A stretch of DNA of 64,000 bases, from positions 62,001-126,000 of the forward strand of contig CBDCYT010000020.1 in the NCBI GenBank assembly GCA_965224325.1. Reading direction: 5' to 3'. Under the pieces are notes generated by a model. That model made no database searches. It was not told where the DNA came from and saw only the letters and a list, made by a program, of their open reading frames with translations. The stretch's first letter is position 1; the number at the start of each line of letters is the position of its first letter. The position numbers and the translations under genes were made by a program. Source of the stretch: CBDCMJ01 sp965224325. GTDB taxonomy: Bacteria; Chloroflexota; Dehalococcoidia; Lucifugimonadales; UBA3495. Positions 1-7,593 of the stretch are shown piece after piece.

Positions 1-422
1 GCAGGAATACTCGTCCTCCCCCCGTCATTCCCGTGAAAACGGGAATCCACGCGTCCGCCCCGCCCGTCCTCCCCCCTCCGTCATTCCCGTGAAAACGGGA
101 ATCCACGCGTCCAACCCCGCCCGTGGAGCAGGAATGCCCGTCCTCCCCCCCCCGTCATTCCCGTGAAGACGGGAATCCACGCGTCCAACCCCGACCATGG
201 AGCAGGAATGCCCGTCCTCCCCCACGTCATTCCCGTGAAAACGGGAATCCACGCGTCTGACCCCGCCCGTGGAGCAGGAACCCACGCCTCCAACCCCCCC
301 GTCATTCCCCTGTCATTCCCCCGTATCATTCCCCCGGTCTCCCCCCGTATCATGCCCCCCGTCATTCCCGTGAAAACGGGAATCCACGCGTCCAACCCCG
401 ACCATGGAGCAGGAATCCGGAA
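1..422. repeat. Palindromic repeat block, left of GIY-YIG gene
   Basis: Five copies of a 20-bp palindrome of the form ATTCCC-N8-GGGAAT (cores at 27-46, 83-102, 157-176, 229-248 and 364-383). Each is followed by TCCACGCGTC and then a spacer containing GGAGCAGGAAT. All five read in the same direction, with GTGAAAAC (once GTGAAGAC) as the central eight bases. The same ATTCCC-N8-GGGAAT layout is known from neisserial dRS3 repeats; kinship is not implied. Open frames crossing this block on both strands are by-products of the repeats. Confidence 0.9.
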
Positions 423-431
423 ATGCCACAC

Positions 432-719
432 ATGAAAACGCCTTGCGTCTACATTCTTGCCAACAAGCCCAAGGGCACCCTCTACATCGGCGTGACGTCG
501 AACTTGGCGCAAAGGGTCTGGCAACACAAGAACGACTTGGTGGAAGGATTTACGAAGCAATATCGTCTTCACCGTCTCGTTTGGTGCGAGGCACATGAGT
601 CCATGTACGGCGCGATCACCAGGGAGAGGGCTCTCAAGAAATGGGACCGGGCATGGAAAATTGAGTTGATTGAAAAGGTCAATCCGGGATGGGCGGACCT
701 GTACAACGAGGTCGGGTGA
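432..719 (+). CDS. GIY-YIG family endonuclease, small stand-alone type
   Basis: A 95-residue protein that is essentially one GIY-YIG nuclease domain. The GIY equivalent is the VYILAN stretch near the N-terminus and the YIG triplet is in TLYIGVTSN, followed by the expected helix with an Arg (LAQRVWQHK) and a downstream Glu in ITRERALKKWDR. Stand-alone members (YhbQ/UPF0213 type) are common but poorly understood; structure-dependent DNA cleavage is the family activity. ATG 432 is chosen because the domain starts there; ATG 423 in the same frame would add three residues. The gene is embedded in palindromic repeats, and a GCGGAAGC variant of the palindrome (723-742) begins four bases after the stop codon. 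No neighbour suggests a metabolic role. A link to maintenance or spread of the repeats is inference. Confidence 0.85.
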   Translation: MKTPCVYILANKPKGTLYIGVTSNLAQRVWQHKNDLVEGFTKQYRLHRLVWCEAHESMYGAITRERALKKWDRAWKIELIEKVNPGWADLYNEVG

Positions 720-1640
720 AAGATTCCCGCGGAAGCGGGAATGGCCGGGGCGTGGCGAGAGTGGCGAGAGTGGCGGGGTGTGGGCGGGAATGGCGGGTGC
801 GGACGCGTGGATTCCCGTTTTCACGGGAATGACAGGGGGTAGGCGGAATGACGGGGGTGTGGGCGGGAATGACGGGGCGTGGGCGGGAATGGCGGGGGCA
901 ATCGCGTGGATTCCCGTTTTCACGGGAATGACAGGGGGTAGGCGGAATGACGGGGGTGTGGGCGGGAATGACGGGGGCAATCGCGTGGATTCCCGTTTTC
1001 ACGGGAATGACAGGGGGCGGCGGGAATGACGGGGTGTGGAGGGAATGACGGAGCGTGGCGGGAGCTACGAGTGTGGCGAGAATGACGGAGTGCGGCGGGA
1101 ATCCCCGTCATCCTAGCGTCATTCCCCCATGTCATCCCCCCGTCATTCCCGTGAAAACGGGAATCCACGCGTCGGCCCCGACCTGGGAGCAGGAATGCGC
1201 GGGATCCTAGCGTCATTCCCTCATGTCCTCCTCCCGTCATTCCCGTGAAAACGGGAATCCACGCGTCGGCCCCGACCGGGGAGCGGGAATCCCCGGCATC
1301 CACGCGTCCTCCCCCCGTATCCTCCCCCCGTCATTCCCGTGAAAACGGGAATCCACGCGTCCGACCCGACCGGGGAGCGGGACTCCACGTCATCCCCCCG
1401 CCATGCCCGCGTATCATCCCCCCGTCATTCCCGTGAAAACGGGAATCCACGCGTCCGACCCGATCATGGAGCAGGAATGCCCGCGTCATCCCCCCGCCAT
1501 TCCCCCATGTCATTCCCGTGAAAACGGGAATCCACGCGTCCAACCCTGACCAGGGAGCAGGAATCCACGCGTCATACCCCGACCAGGGAGCAGGAATGCC
1601 CGTATCATCCCCCCGCTTGGGTCCCGCCCGCTTGCCCTGA
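720..1640. repeat. Palindromic repeat block, right of GIY-YIG gene
   Basis: A variant palindrome at 723-742 is followed by three copies in reverse orientation (cores 811-830, 910-929, 989-1008; each preceded by GCGTGG and followed by GACAGG). Five copies then return to the forward orientation (1145-1164, 1239-1258, 1333-1352, 1427-1446, 1512-1531). The first four forward cores are exactly 94 bp apart and the last step is 85 bp, so this part is a tandem duplication of a 94-bp unit. The block ends near the stop codon of rpiA. No gene is supported inside it. Confidence 0.9.
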
Positions 1641-1657
1641 TAGGGCGCCTATTCCGG

Positions 1658-2350
1658 CTATTCCAGGACGGCGACTGAGCCGTCTGTGGTGGAGCCGGAT
1701 AGCACCAGGTGGGCCATCCCGGGGAATAGCCCGTTGTCCACCACCCCCGGCAGGTTGTTCAGGCTGCTTTCCATGGCCTTGGGGTCGTCTATGGCCGGAA
1801 AGGTGGCCTCCAGAACGAAGTTGCCCTGGTCGGTGATGGCGGGCCCGCCCCGGCCCGGCCCGCTGGGGATGGTCCGCAGGCTGATTTTGCCGCCCATCTC
1901 CCGCACTCTCCGCTTGACGGCGGGAACGGCGAGGGGGATTACCTCCAGGGGCACCGCCGTGCCCTGGCCCAGCCGGGCCACCAGCTTGGTGTCGTCCACC
2001 ACCACCACGAACAGGTCGGCGAAGGACGCCACGATTTTTTCCCGGGTGTGGGCCCCGCCGGCGCCCTTGATCAGGTTTTTCCGGGGGTCCACCTCGTCCG
2101 CCCCGTCGATGGCCAGCTGGACCCGGTCGACGTCGCGCAGGGTGGTGATGGGGATGCCGTGGCGGCGGGCCAGGACTTCCGCGGCGTGGGAGGTGGGGAC
2201 GCCCCGGAACGCGGCGCCGTCTTCCCTAATCAGCCGCCCCAGCTCCTCGACGGCGTAGGCGGCGGTGGAGCCGGTGCCCAGCCCCACGACCCAACCCGGC
2301 TGGGCCATGCGGGCGGCCCGGACGCCGGCCGCGCGTTTGGCCGCGTCCAC
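1658..2350 (-). CDS. rpiA: Ribose-5-phosphate isomerase A
   Basis: Interconverts ribose 5-phosphate and ribulose 5-phosphate in the pentose phosphate pathway (cytosol). The phosphate-binding GLGTGSTA motif near the N-terminus, the DGADEVD catalytic motif, GAGGAHTREK and the closing NGLFPGMAHLVL are all visible. A GTG at 2350 gives about 230 residues, the usual family length. The frame stays open to a TTG at 2500, which would add some 50 residues built partly from an 18-bp tandem repeat; that extension looks spurious. No clear ribosome site decides the start, so it is tentative. The stop codon lies next to the palindromic repeat field. Confidence 0.88.
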   Translation of the reverse strand: MDAAKRAAGVRAARMAQPGWVVGLGTGSTAAYAVEELGRLIREDGAAFRGVPTSHAAEVLARRHGIPITTLRDVDRVQLAIDGADEVDPRKNLIKGAGGAHTREKIVASFADLFVVVVDDTKLVARLGQGTAVPLEVIPLAVPAVKRRVREMGGKISLRTIPSGPGRGGPAITDQGNFVLEATFPAIDDPKAMESSLNNLPGVVDNGLFPGMAHLVLSGSTTDGSVAVLE

Positions 2351-2424
2351 GGCGTTTAACCCGGCAACCGCCCCGGCGTTTTCGGCAGGACTTGTAACGG
2401 GATTGTAGCCGGTAATTTCAGCAG

Positions 2425-2475
2425 TAATATCCGTGGCTCCAGTAATATCCGGGGCTCCAGTAATATCCGGGCCCC
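2425..2475. repeat. 18-bp tandem repeat upstream of rpiA
   Basis: About three copies of an 18-bp unit (GCTCCAGTAATATCCGGG with small changes). In the rpiA frame it would encode PDITGA-like repeats, but it lies upstream of the most likely start codon and resembles a small minisatellite. Confidence 0.7.
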
Positions 2476-2753
2476 CGTGGCTCGTGCTGTCCGTGCTCAA
2501 TGGCGCACCGTTCCCGGGCGGCGTGCCAGGCTGGGCGATAGCCGGGACGCCGCGCCCGCAAAATTCGTCGTGGGTTTGCCTATTTTGAGTCCAGATGCCA
2601 TGGCCTTCTATATTATGAACGCAATTATGGGCGCTTTTGCCGTGGGTCCGATTAGCATGGGTCTCTTTGTTACAGACCCCGCGCGATTATAGGTCCCTGC
2701 GCGGGCGGGGACGCAGCTTGATGCAGCTTAACGCAGGTCATTCCCGCCGGCCG

Positions 2754-4232
2754 TTAACGGCGGACGCGGGGGTTGCTCTCGGCAGGGCTGCCAAAGGCAA
2801 CTACCGGCGGCCCCTCCAGGACCCGCCGTGCCCGAGGCAGCCGCCGCCGCTTGCCCCGGTGCTTCTGGTAGGCCTCGCCGATGGTTTGGGCCAGCTTGGC
2901 CGAATCATGGCGCGTGGGGCTGCTTTCGTCGATGACGTCCGCGAAAAAGGTGACGGCGTCGTCGTCCCAGGTCTCCATGGGCGGAATCAGGACGGGCCCG
3001 GCGCTTTCGGCGCTTCCGTTGCTTCTCCCGCTCCCCACGCTTTCCGGGCTTCCCGCGCTTCCCGCGCTTCCCACGCTTTCCGGGCTTCCCGCGCTTTCGT
3101 CACTGTGAGGAATGTTGTCGTTGCAAATCACCACGTCCACGGAGGAAGGCCCGGCGTAGCGCCGGATAATGTCCAGGTGGTCCATGGCCGAGAAGCCGGC
3201 GGTCTCCCCAGGCTGGCCGGCCACGTTGCAGATGTATATTTTCAACGCGCCGGCCCGGGCCACGGACGACGCAATCTCGGCAACCAGCAGGTTGGGCGCG
3301 ATGCTGGTGAAGAGGCTTCCCGGCCCCAGCACGATCATGTCGGCTTCGTTGATGGCGGTCACGGCGTCGGGATGGGCCGGCGCGTCCGGGGGCGCCAGCG
3401 TCAACGAGCGGAGACGTTCCAGGGACCCGCCCACCACGGACTCCCCGATCAGCCGCCGGCCGGAAACCGTCCTGCCCACCAGCGTCACGTCCATGATGGT
3501 GGAGGGGACCACCCGGCCCCGGATGCCCAGTAGGTCCCCCGCGGCCTGGACGCCCTTGTGGAAGTCTCCCCCGATGCCGGCCAGGGCCGCAATCAAGATG
3601 TTGCCGAAGCTGTGGCCGTCAAGCTGGCCGTTGGTGGAGAACCGGTAGTCCATCAGTTGCTGCAGCACCACTTCCGAGTCCGCCAGGGCCACCAGGCAGT
3701 TGCGGATGTCGCCGGGTGGGAGGATGCCCAGCTCCGAGCGCAACCTTCCCGAGCTGCCCCCGTCGTCGGCGACGGTGACGATGGCCGTGATGTTGGAGGT
3801 GTAGTGCTTCAGGCCCTTGAGCAGAATGGGCAGCCCGCTGCCTCCGCCGATGGCCACCACCTTGGGGCCCCCGCTCAACACTCTTTCCACGTACAACGAG
3901 TCCAGAAAGAGGCCGGGCCTCCGGCGCAGCCAGATCATGGCCAGGGAGTTGACCAGTCCCGAGACCGCCACGCCCGTGGCCGCCACGCCCACCCCGATGA
4001 ATACCCCGGCCCTGACGGTGGGAGAGGCGTCTCGAAGGCTGAGCAGGCCAATCACGGAGTGGACCCTCGGCCCCAGGGAGATTTCCAGGGCGAACACTAT
4101 TCCGAAGCTGATGGCGGCGAGGCCGATGAGCCCCAGGGCCAGCCATCTCTTCAACGAAAGCCCCGGCATGAGGAGCATCAGCGCGGAGCTGGCCGCCGGA
4201 TGCCTGAGCAGCCGCTTGCCCATATTCTTCAT
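2754..4232 (-). CDS. yvcK: YvcK/CofD-like gluconeogenesis factor with N-terminal membrane region
   Basis: YvcK proteins bind UDP-sugars and influence carbon metabolism and cell shape in Gram-positive bacteria; they share the CofD (2-phospholactate transferase) fold. Visible are GGGSGL (about residues 129-134), the DDGGSSGRLR motif (156-165), PPGDIRNCL (172-180), then NGQLDGHSFGN and GPGSLFTSIAPNLL. Unlike the roughly 320-residue B. subtilis protein, this 492-residue form begins with two hydrophobic segments (about 28-50 and 74-100), so it is probably membrane-anchored, as in other long homologues. Residues about 376-413 are a Ser/Gly/Ala/Glu-rich insert coded by 9- to 12-bp direct repeats (about 2996-3107). 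No rapZ or whiA partner is adjacent. The start is the ATG at 4232; an ATG at 4223 is also possible. Confidence 0.87.
   Translation of the reverse strand: MKNMGKRLLRHPAASSALMLLMPGLSLKRWLALGLIGLAAISFGIVFALEISLGPRVHSVIGLLSLRDASPTVRAGVFIGVGVAATGVAVSGLVNSLAMIWLRRRPGLFLDSLYVERVLSGGPKVVAIGGGSGLPILLKGLKHYTSNITAIVTVADDGGSSGRLRSELGILPPGDIRNCLVALADSEVVLQQLMDYRFSTNGQLDGHSFGNILIAALAGIGGDFHKGVQAAGDLLGIRGRVVPSTIMDVTLVGRTVSGRRLIGESVVGGSLERLRSLTLAPPDAPAHPDAVTAINEADMIVLGPGSLFTSIAPNLLVAEIASSVARAGALKIYICNVAGQPGETAGFSAMDHLDIIRRYAGPSSVDVVICNDNIPHSDESAGSPESVGSAGSAGSPESVGSGRSNGSAESAGPVLIPPMETWDDDAVTFFADVIDESSPTRHDSAKLAQTIGEAYQKHRGKRRRLPRARRVLEGPPVVAFGSPAESNPRVRR
2996..3107. repeat. Short direct repeats inside yvcK
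   Basis: Degenerate 9- to 12-bp repeats related to GCTTCCCGC and CACGCTTTCCGG. They code for a low-complexity Ser-Ala-Gly-Ser-Pro-Glu insert between conserved parts of yvcK. The likely cause is slipped-strand expansion. Confidence 0.7.
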
Positions 4233-5035
4233 GCGACTAGCCCGGCGCCCGGCCCGGGGATTAACACGGGGATAAGGCCGGCATGTTCCGGTGGCGTGTG
4301 TTCCGGCGGCCTGTGTCCCGGCGGGCTAGACAAGGGGGCATAGTTCGTCGCCATGGGGATATAGGCGGATGGTCCAGAAGGTCTTGCAAGTCCCACTCGG
4401 GACGAGGGGGGAAGGGCGGTGATCCTCATCAACTGGAATTCTAGATATTGGGCCATCCAAAGTCAAGAAACGGAATCCCCGATGGGGGTCGGGGACGAGC
4501 TCCGGGGGGAACGATGCAAGGCGCAGTGGATTCCCGCTTTCGCGGGAATGACAGGTGGGCGGGAATGACGGAAGGCGGGCATGACAGGTGGGTGGGAATG
4601 ACGGAAGGCGGGCATGACGGGTGGGCGGGGATGGCGGACTGGCGGGAACGACGGGGGGCGGGAACGACGGACTGGTGGGAACGGCCCTGCTCTCCCGGCC
4701 CATGGCTATCGCATGTGGGCGAGTCCTTCCGTATTCGTGGCGAATCAACTCGTCATTTCTGCCACACTCGTAGCGCCCGCTGCACCCCGTCATTCCCGTG
4801 AAAACGGGAATCCAGAGGCCTTTGCGACAGGAAGGCTGGCATTGGACGGACAGCCCTGGATTCCCGTTCCCCGATGGGGGTCGGGGACGAGCTCCGGGGG
4901 AACGATGCAAGGCGCAGTGGATTCCCGCTTTCGCGGGAATGACAGGTGGGTGGGAATGACGGAAGGCGGGCATGACGGGTGGGCGGGGATGGCGGACTGG
5001 CGGGAACGACGGGGGGCGGGAATGACGGAAGAATG
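4233..5035. repeat. Gene-free repeat region with a roughly 150-bp direct duplication
   Basis: No gene is supported here. About 4477-4670 recurs at about 4870-5030: a CCCCGATGGGGGTCGGGG-type palindrome, then CGATGCAAGGCGCAGTGG, then a palindrome core (4530-4549 and 4921-4940, centre GCTTTCGC), then short GGGAATGACGGAAGGC-type units. The second copy lacks one internal short unit. A third core with the GTGAAAAC centre lies at 4792-4811. Confidence 0.8.
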
Positions 5036-5070
5036 AAAAGGCCCCGGTCGATACACGCCGGGGCCTTTTC
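5036..5070. terminator. Intrinsic terminator below the hicBA pair
   Basis: The AAAAGGCCCCGG arm and its complement CCGGGGCCTTTT enclose a loop of about ten bases. With A and T runs on both flanks it can work in either direction. It lies 23 bp past the toxin stop codon on the minus strand. Confidence 0.8.
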
Positions 5071-5092
5071 GTGCCAAGGATAAGTGTTAGGT

Positions 5093-5338
5093 TTACGTCA
5101 GGAGCAACCGCTTGGCGTCATCTTCGGTCCATTGAGTACCCTTCAAGAAGCTGCCTAATGTCCCAGGCGGTAATGTATCGCCGCCTCTATGGTAATGGAT
5201 TAGAGCCATTCTGCCATCTGGATGTCGGTACATCCGGCTTGAACCTCGGGGTTGCCGGTAAAGACTGAATCCGTCTCTTTCCAACGCCTGTTCTAAGTTT
5301 CTAACAGAGACGTTTCGGAGAAGGTGCACCAAGCTCAT
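5093..5338 (-). CDS. hicA: HicA-like toxin (mRNA interferase family)
   Basis: An 81-residue protein of the HicA/YcfA double-stranded-RNA-binding fold; the family cleaves mRNA when its antitoxin is lost. It has the usual layout: an N-terminal helix (RNLEQALERDGF), a YRQPRGSSRMYRHPDGR strand pair, IHYHRGGDTLPPGTL and a terminal WTEDDAKRLLL helix. In HicA the catalytic His usually sits in a GSH tripeptide; here the tripeptide is GSS, so activity may be lost or use another His (RHPDGR or HYH). It overlaps the antitoxin gene by 4 bp, so the two are translationally coupled, with the antitoxin first. Confidence 0.85.
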   Translation of the reverse strand: MSLVHLLRNVSVRNLEQALERDGFSLYRQPRGSSRMYRHPDGRMALIHYHRGGDTLPPGTLGSFLKGTQWTEDDAKRLLLT

Positions 5339-5562
5339 GCTGGCACGGCTACCGTCTCCTCCATGGCTTCCACTTCATCGTTGGGTATGGGCTCGCCATG
5401 CTCCTGCATACACGCAACGAATAAGGCTGTGCCTTCACGCAACGCCTCTAAAGCCTCCTCCTTGGTGTCGCCCCAAACAGCACAACCAGGCAAAGAATCG
5501 ATCCAAGCGCTCCAGCGCCCGTCTTCTTCTTCTTGAAGGGAAGCTTTGAATGTGTAAGTCAT
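5335..5562 (-). CDS. hicB: HicB-like antitoxin
   Basis: A 75-residue HicB-type partial RNase H fold: a TYTFKASLQEEEDGRWSAWIDSLPG strand-loop, CAVWGDTKEEALEALREGT and a short tail ending near EHGEPIP. It has no C-terminal DNA-binding domain, like other short HicB antitoxins. ATG 5562 is chosen. The longer frame to 5598 would start with residues coded by the end of the inserted MITE-like element (METSETASW), which are not native. The element ends 14 bp upstream of this start, so the original promoter must have been displaced or replaced. Confidence 0.85.
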   Translation of the reverse strand: MTYTFKASLQEEEDGRWSAWIDSLPGCAVWGDTKEEALEALREGTALFVACMQEHGEPIPNDEVEAMEETVAVPA

Positions 5563-5575
5563 AATAAGCGTCCAA

Positions 5576-5747
5576 GAGGCTGTCTCAGAAGTCTCCACTC
5601 ACGATTTTGGGGGGACGAAACCTGACGGGTTACGATTATTAACCGCCTAAACCAGTATTGAATGCGGCTCAATAGCTCGTCATTCCCGCGAAAGCGGGAA
5701 TCCACAAGGGCAGGATGCTGGAGAACTCAGCTTTATGAGACGGGCTC
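5576..5747 (-). mobile_element. MITE-like element, copy A (reverse orientation)
   Basis: A 172-bp non-coding element bounded by imperfect inverted termini, GAGGCTGTCTCA at 5576-5587 and TGAGACGGGCTC at 5736-5747. The family consensus is GAGCCTGTCTCA / TGAGACAGGCTC. It contains one 20-bp palindrome (5682-5701). The interior (GGTTTAGGCGGTTAATAAT and CGTGAGTGGAGACTTC on the other strand) matches copies near 9765, 14542 and 18836. It carries no transposase, so it would depend on one supplied in trans. Confidence 0.85.
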
Positions 5748-6016
5748 CCAAATGGCAAGCATTCTAAGAATGAAAATTCAAACATAGCGTCGTAGTTCGT
5801 AAGTATTACCTCTATCCCAGCGAGGGACAAGCCCCCCCGGTGAGCCGACTCGGACCGCCCTTCGGCGGTTAACGAGCCGGTGCGAGCCTTTCCACCCTTT
5901 AACCTATTCGTCTTGCTTGGGTTTTCCTCGCCCGAACGGCAGCTTATCCACGACCCTGGCTTGAGGTTTCTGAGCCCACATGCCTCCACCTGTGGACATC
6001 TTTGTACCTTCCGGCT
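5748..6016. other. Intergenic, no gene seen
   Basis: Open frames here have no recognisable protein character and one runs into the MITE-like element. Nothing is supported. Confidence 0.5.
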
Positions 6017-6073
6017 GATATGTTGTCAACACTGCCAGATATGTTGTCAACACTGCGTATATATTATATATGC
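6017..6073. promoter_or_regulatory. Twin palindromic operator with AT-rich promoter-like core
   Basis: The 11-bp perfect palindrome TGTTG-T-CAACA occurs twice (6021-6031 and 6042-6052) within a 19-bp direct repeat. The centres are exactly 21 bp apart, two helical turns. The second copy contains TTGTCA (6044-6049), which stands 17 bp before TATATG (6067-6072) in a TATATATTATATATG stretch. This resembles a repressor-controlled promoter. The nearest plus-strand gene is the isomerase at 6334. Confidence 0.5.
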
Positions 6074-6179
6074 TACCTACATGCCAACGTGTCGGCCTCA
6101 AACCGGCACACTGCCAATTCCCGGTCCCCAAGGCGCCCTTCCAAGGTCAAGGACCGGGATTTCCGTCCGTTAATCCTGC

Positions 6180-6208
6180 TTGGAGCTCTCTTGGCGGCGG
6201 GATATAAT
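6180..6208 (+). promoter_or_regulatory. Candidate sigma-70-type promoter for the isomerase gene
   Basis: TTGGAG (6180-6185), a 17-bp spacer and a perfect TATAAT (6203-6208) are placed to transcribe the gene at 6334 with a leader of roughly 120 nt. Confidence 0.5.
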
Positions 6209-6333
6209 GTCAACGCGGCACGGGATGTGCTCTATGCGGGCGCAGGTCTTCCTTACGAATGGGCCCCTGAACGAGCCCCCAAGAGAGCCACCCTTATACC
6301 CGCCGGCGACGCGAAGGTTGCTTAGCGCGTCCG

Positions 6334-7500
6334 ATGAGATGGTTCATGGCTTCAAGGCTCGAACGCAGCATTGACGACCCGCTCTCCTTCTCTTCCTTGG
6401 ACCCCTCGGGTCTGGGGGAGAGGATCGGAGCTCTGCCCAATCATTGCCGCGCCGCCTGGGACGCGGCTCACGGTTGTCCCCTGCCGTCGGACTGGCGCGC
6501 GGCCGACCGGGTGGTGGTCGGCGGCATGGGCGGCTCCGCCATGGCCGGCGAGTTGGCCTCTGATTTGGCTGCCGGCCGGGGCGCGGCGCCTATTCTGGTG
6601 GTGCGCGACCGCCGTCTTCCCTTCGCCCTCGACCGCCGCACCCTGTTCGTCGTCTGCAGCTACTCCGGGAACACCGAGGAGACCCTCTCCTTGTATGACC
6701 AAGCACAGTATGACCAAACACACGGGCAAGCCGCCGGTGAGCAGGCTATGATCCTGGTGTTGAGGGGCGGCGGCGCACTGGCCCAAAGAGCCGAGGCCCA
6801 TGGCGTAACGCGGCTGGCCATCGACGTTGTCGCCGAACCCCGCTCGGCAGTCGGCTACAATCTCATGCTACTCCTGGGCGTGCTGAGCCGTTTGGGGTTG
6901 CTGGAGATCAGCGAAGAAGAGGCCGAGGCCGGCATCGAGGCGGCTTCCCGCGGTGTCGCCAGCCTGGGCCTGGACGTCCCGGCGGCCCACAACCCGGCCA
7001 AACAGCTGGCGCTGGACCTGATAGACAGGCTCGTGTTGATATACGGCTGCGGCCTTTTTTCGGGGATGGCCCGGCGTTGGAAGACCCAACTGAACGAAAA
7101 CGCCAAGGTGTGGGCCTATTTCGAGACCGTCCCCGAGCTCTTGCACAACTCCGTGGAAGCCTATTCCTCGCCGTTTCCCTTTGACGACCGCGTCATGGCC
7201 CTGCTGCTGCAACCTTCCGCCGGCCCAATGGCCAGCGCCGCCTCGAGTTCCGGGGAAGCCGATTATGGGAGACATAATCAGGCGCTCTCCGAGTTGCTGC
7301 GGCGCAACGGTTTGCCCTATAGGGTCGTGCCCGGAAGCGACGCTGCGCCCCTGGCCCAGCTACTAAATATGCTGGTGCTGGGGGATTACGTTAGCTACTA
7401 CCTGGCCATGCTGCGGGGCGTAGACCCGTCGCCGAACCCTTGCATTACGGCAGCGAAGCAGTTGCTGGCAGTCCCCCGGGAGGTCGCCCCGGAAGCGTGA
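6334..7500 (+). CDS. Bifunctional phosphoglucose/phosphomannose isomerase
   Basis: Interconverts fructose 6-phosphate with glucose 6-phosphate and with mannose 6-phosphate. It is a 388-residue SIS-fold enzyme of the short dual-specificity type known from archaea, Actinobacteria and Chloroflexota. The first SIS domain shows GGMGGSA (63-69) and SYSGNTEET (109-117), the sugar-phosphate-binding Ser/Thr cluster. Further on are the catalytic Glu in KTQLNENAK and the conserved His in PELLHNSVEA. The ATG at 6346 (MASRLE) would shorten the protein by four residues and is equally possible. A GGCCCCAG hairpin follows the stop codon. Confidence 0.87.
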   Translation: MRWFMASRLERSIDDPLSFSSLDPSGLGERIGALPNHCRAAWDAAHGCPLPSDWRAADRVVVGGMGGSAMAGELASDLAAGRGAAPILVVRDRRLPFALDRRTLFVVCSYSGNTEETLSLYDQAQYDQTHGQAAGEQAMILVLRGGGALAQRAEAHGVTRLAIDVVAEPRSAVGYNLMLLLGVLSRLGLLEISEEEAEAGIEAASRGVASLGLDVPAAHNPAKQLALDLIDRLVLIYGCGLFSGMARRWKTQLNENAKVWAYFETVPELLHNSVEAYSSPFPFDDRVMALLLQPSAGPMASAASSSGEADYGRHNQALSELLRRNGLPYRVVPGSDAAPLAQLLNMLVLGDYVSYYLAMLRGVDPSPNPCITAAKQLLAVPREVAPEA

Positions 7501-7505
7501 GCAGA

Positions 7506-7526
7506 GGCCCCAGTGGTCCTGGGGCC
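7506..7526 (+). terminator. GC-rich hairpin after the isomerase gene
   Basis: A perfect 8-bp stem (GGCCCCAG / CTGGGGCC) with a 5-base loop begins five bases after the stop codon. No T-tract follows, so it may be a 3'-end stabiliser rather than a full intrinsic terminator. Confidence 0.45.
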
Positions 7527-7593
7527 GAGCGCCTTGGGCCATCTCGTTATCAGACTCCCAAGTGTTATCATACCCGCGGAGTGAGTATGTCCA

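Noticed and set aside
81..980. A 299-codon open frame and several shorter ones through the left repeat field on both strands
   Set aside because: They are produced by repeated palindromes without stops; their translations repeat WIPVFTGMT or VIPVKTGIHA and overlap the GIY-YIG gene on the other strand.
1..1640. Possible CRISPR array because of regularly spaced repeats
   Set aside because: The repeats are self-complementary 20-mers in both orientations, spacing is irregular or exactly periodic with similar spacers, and no cas gene is present.
5669..5989. 106-residue minus-strand frame after the toxin-antitoxin pair
   Set aside because: It runs into the MITE-like element and its palindrome (ending WIPAFAGMT), a repeat translation rather than a gene.
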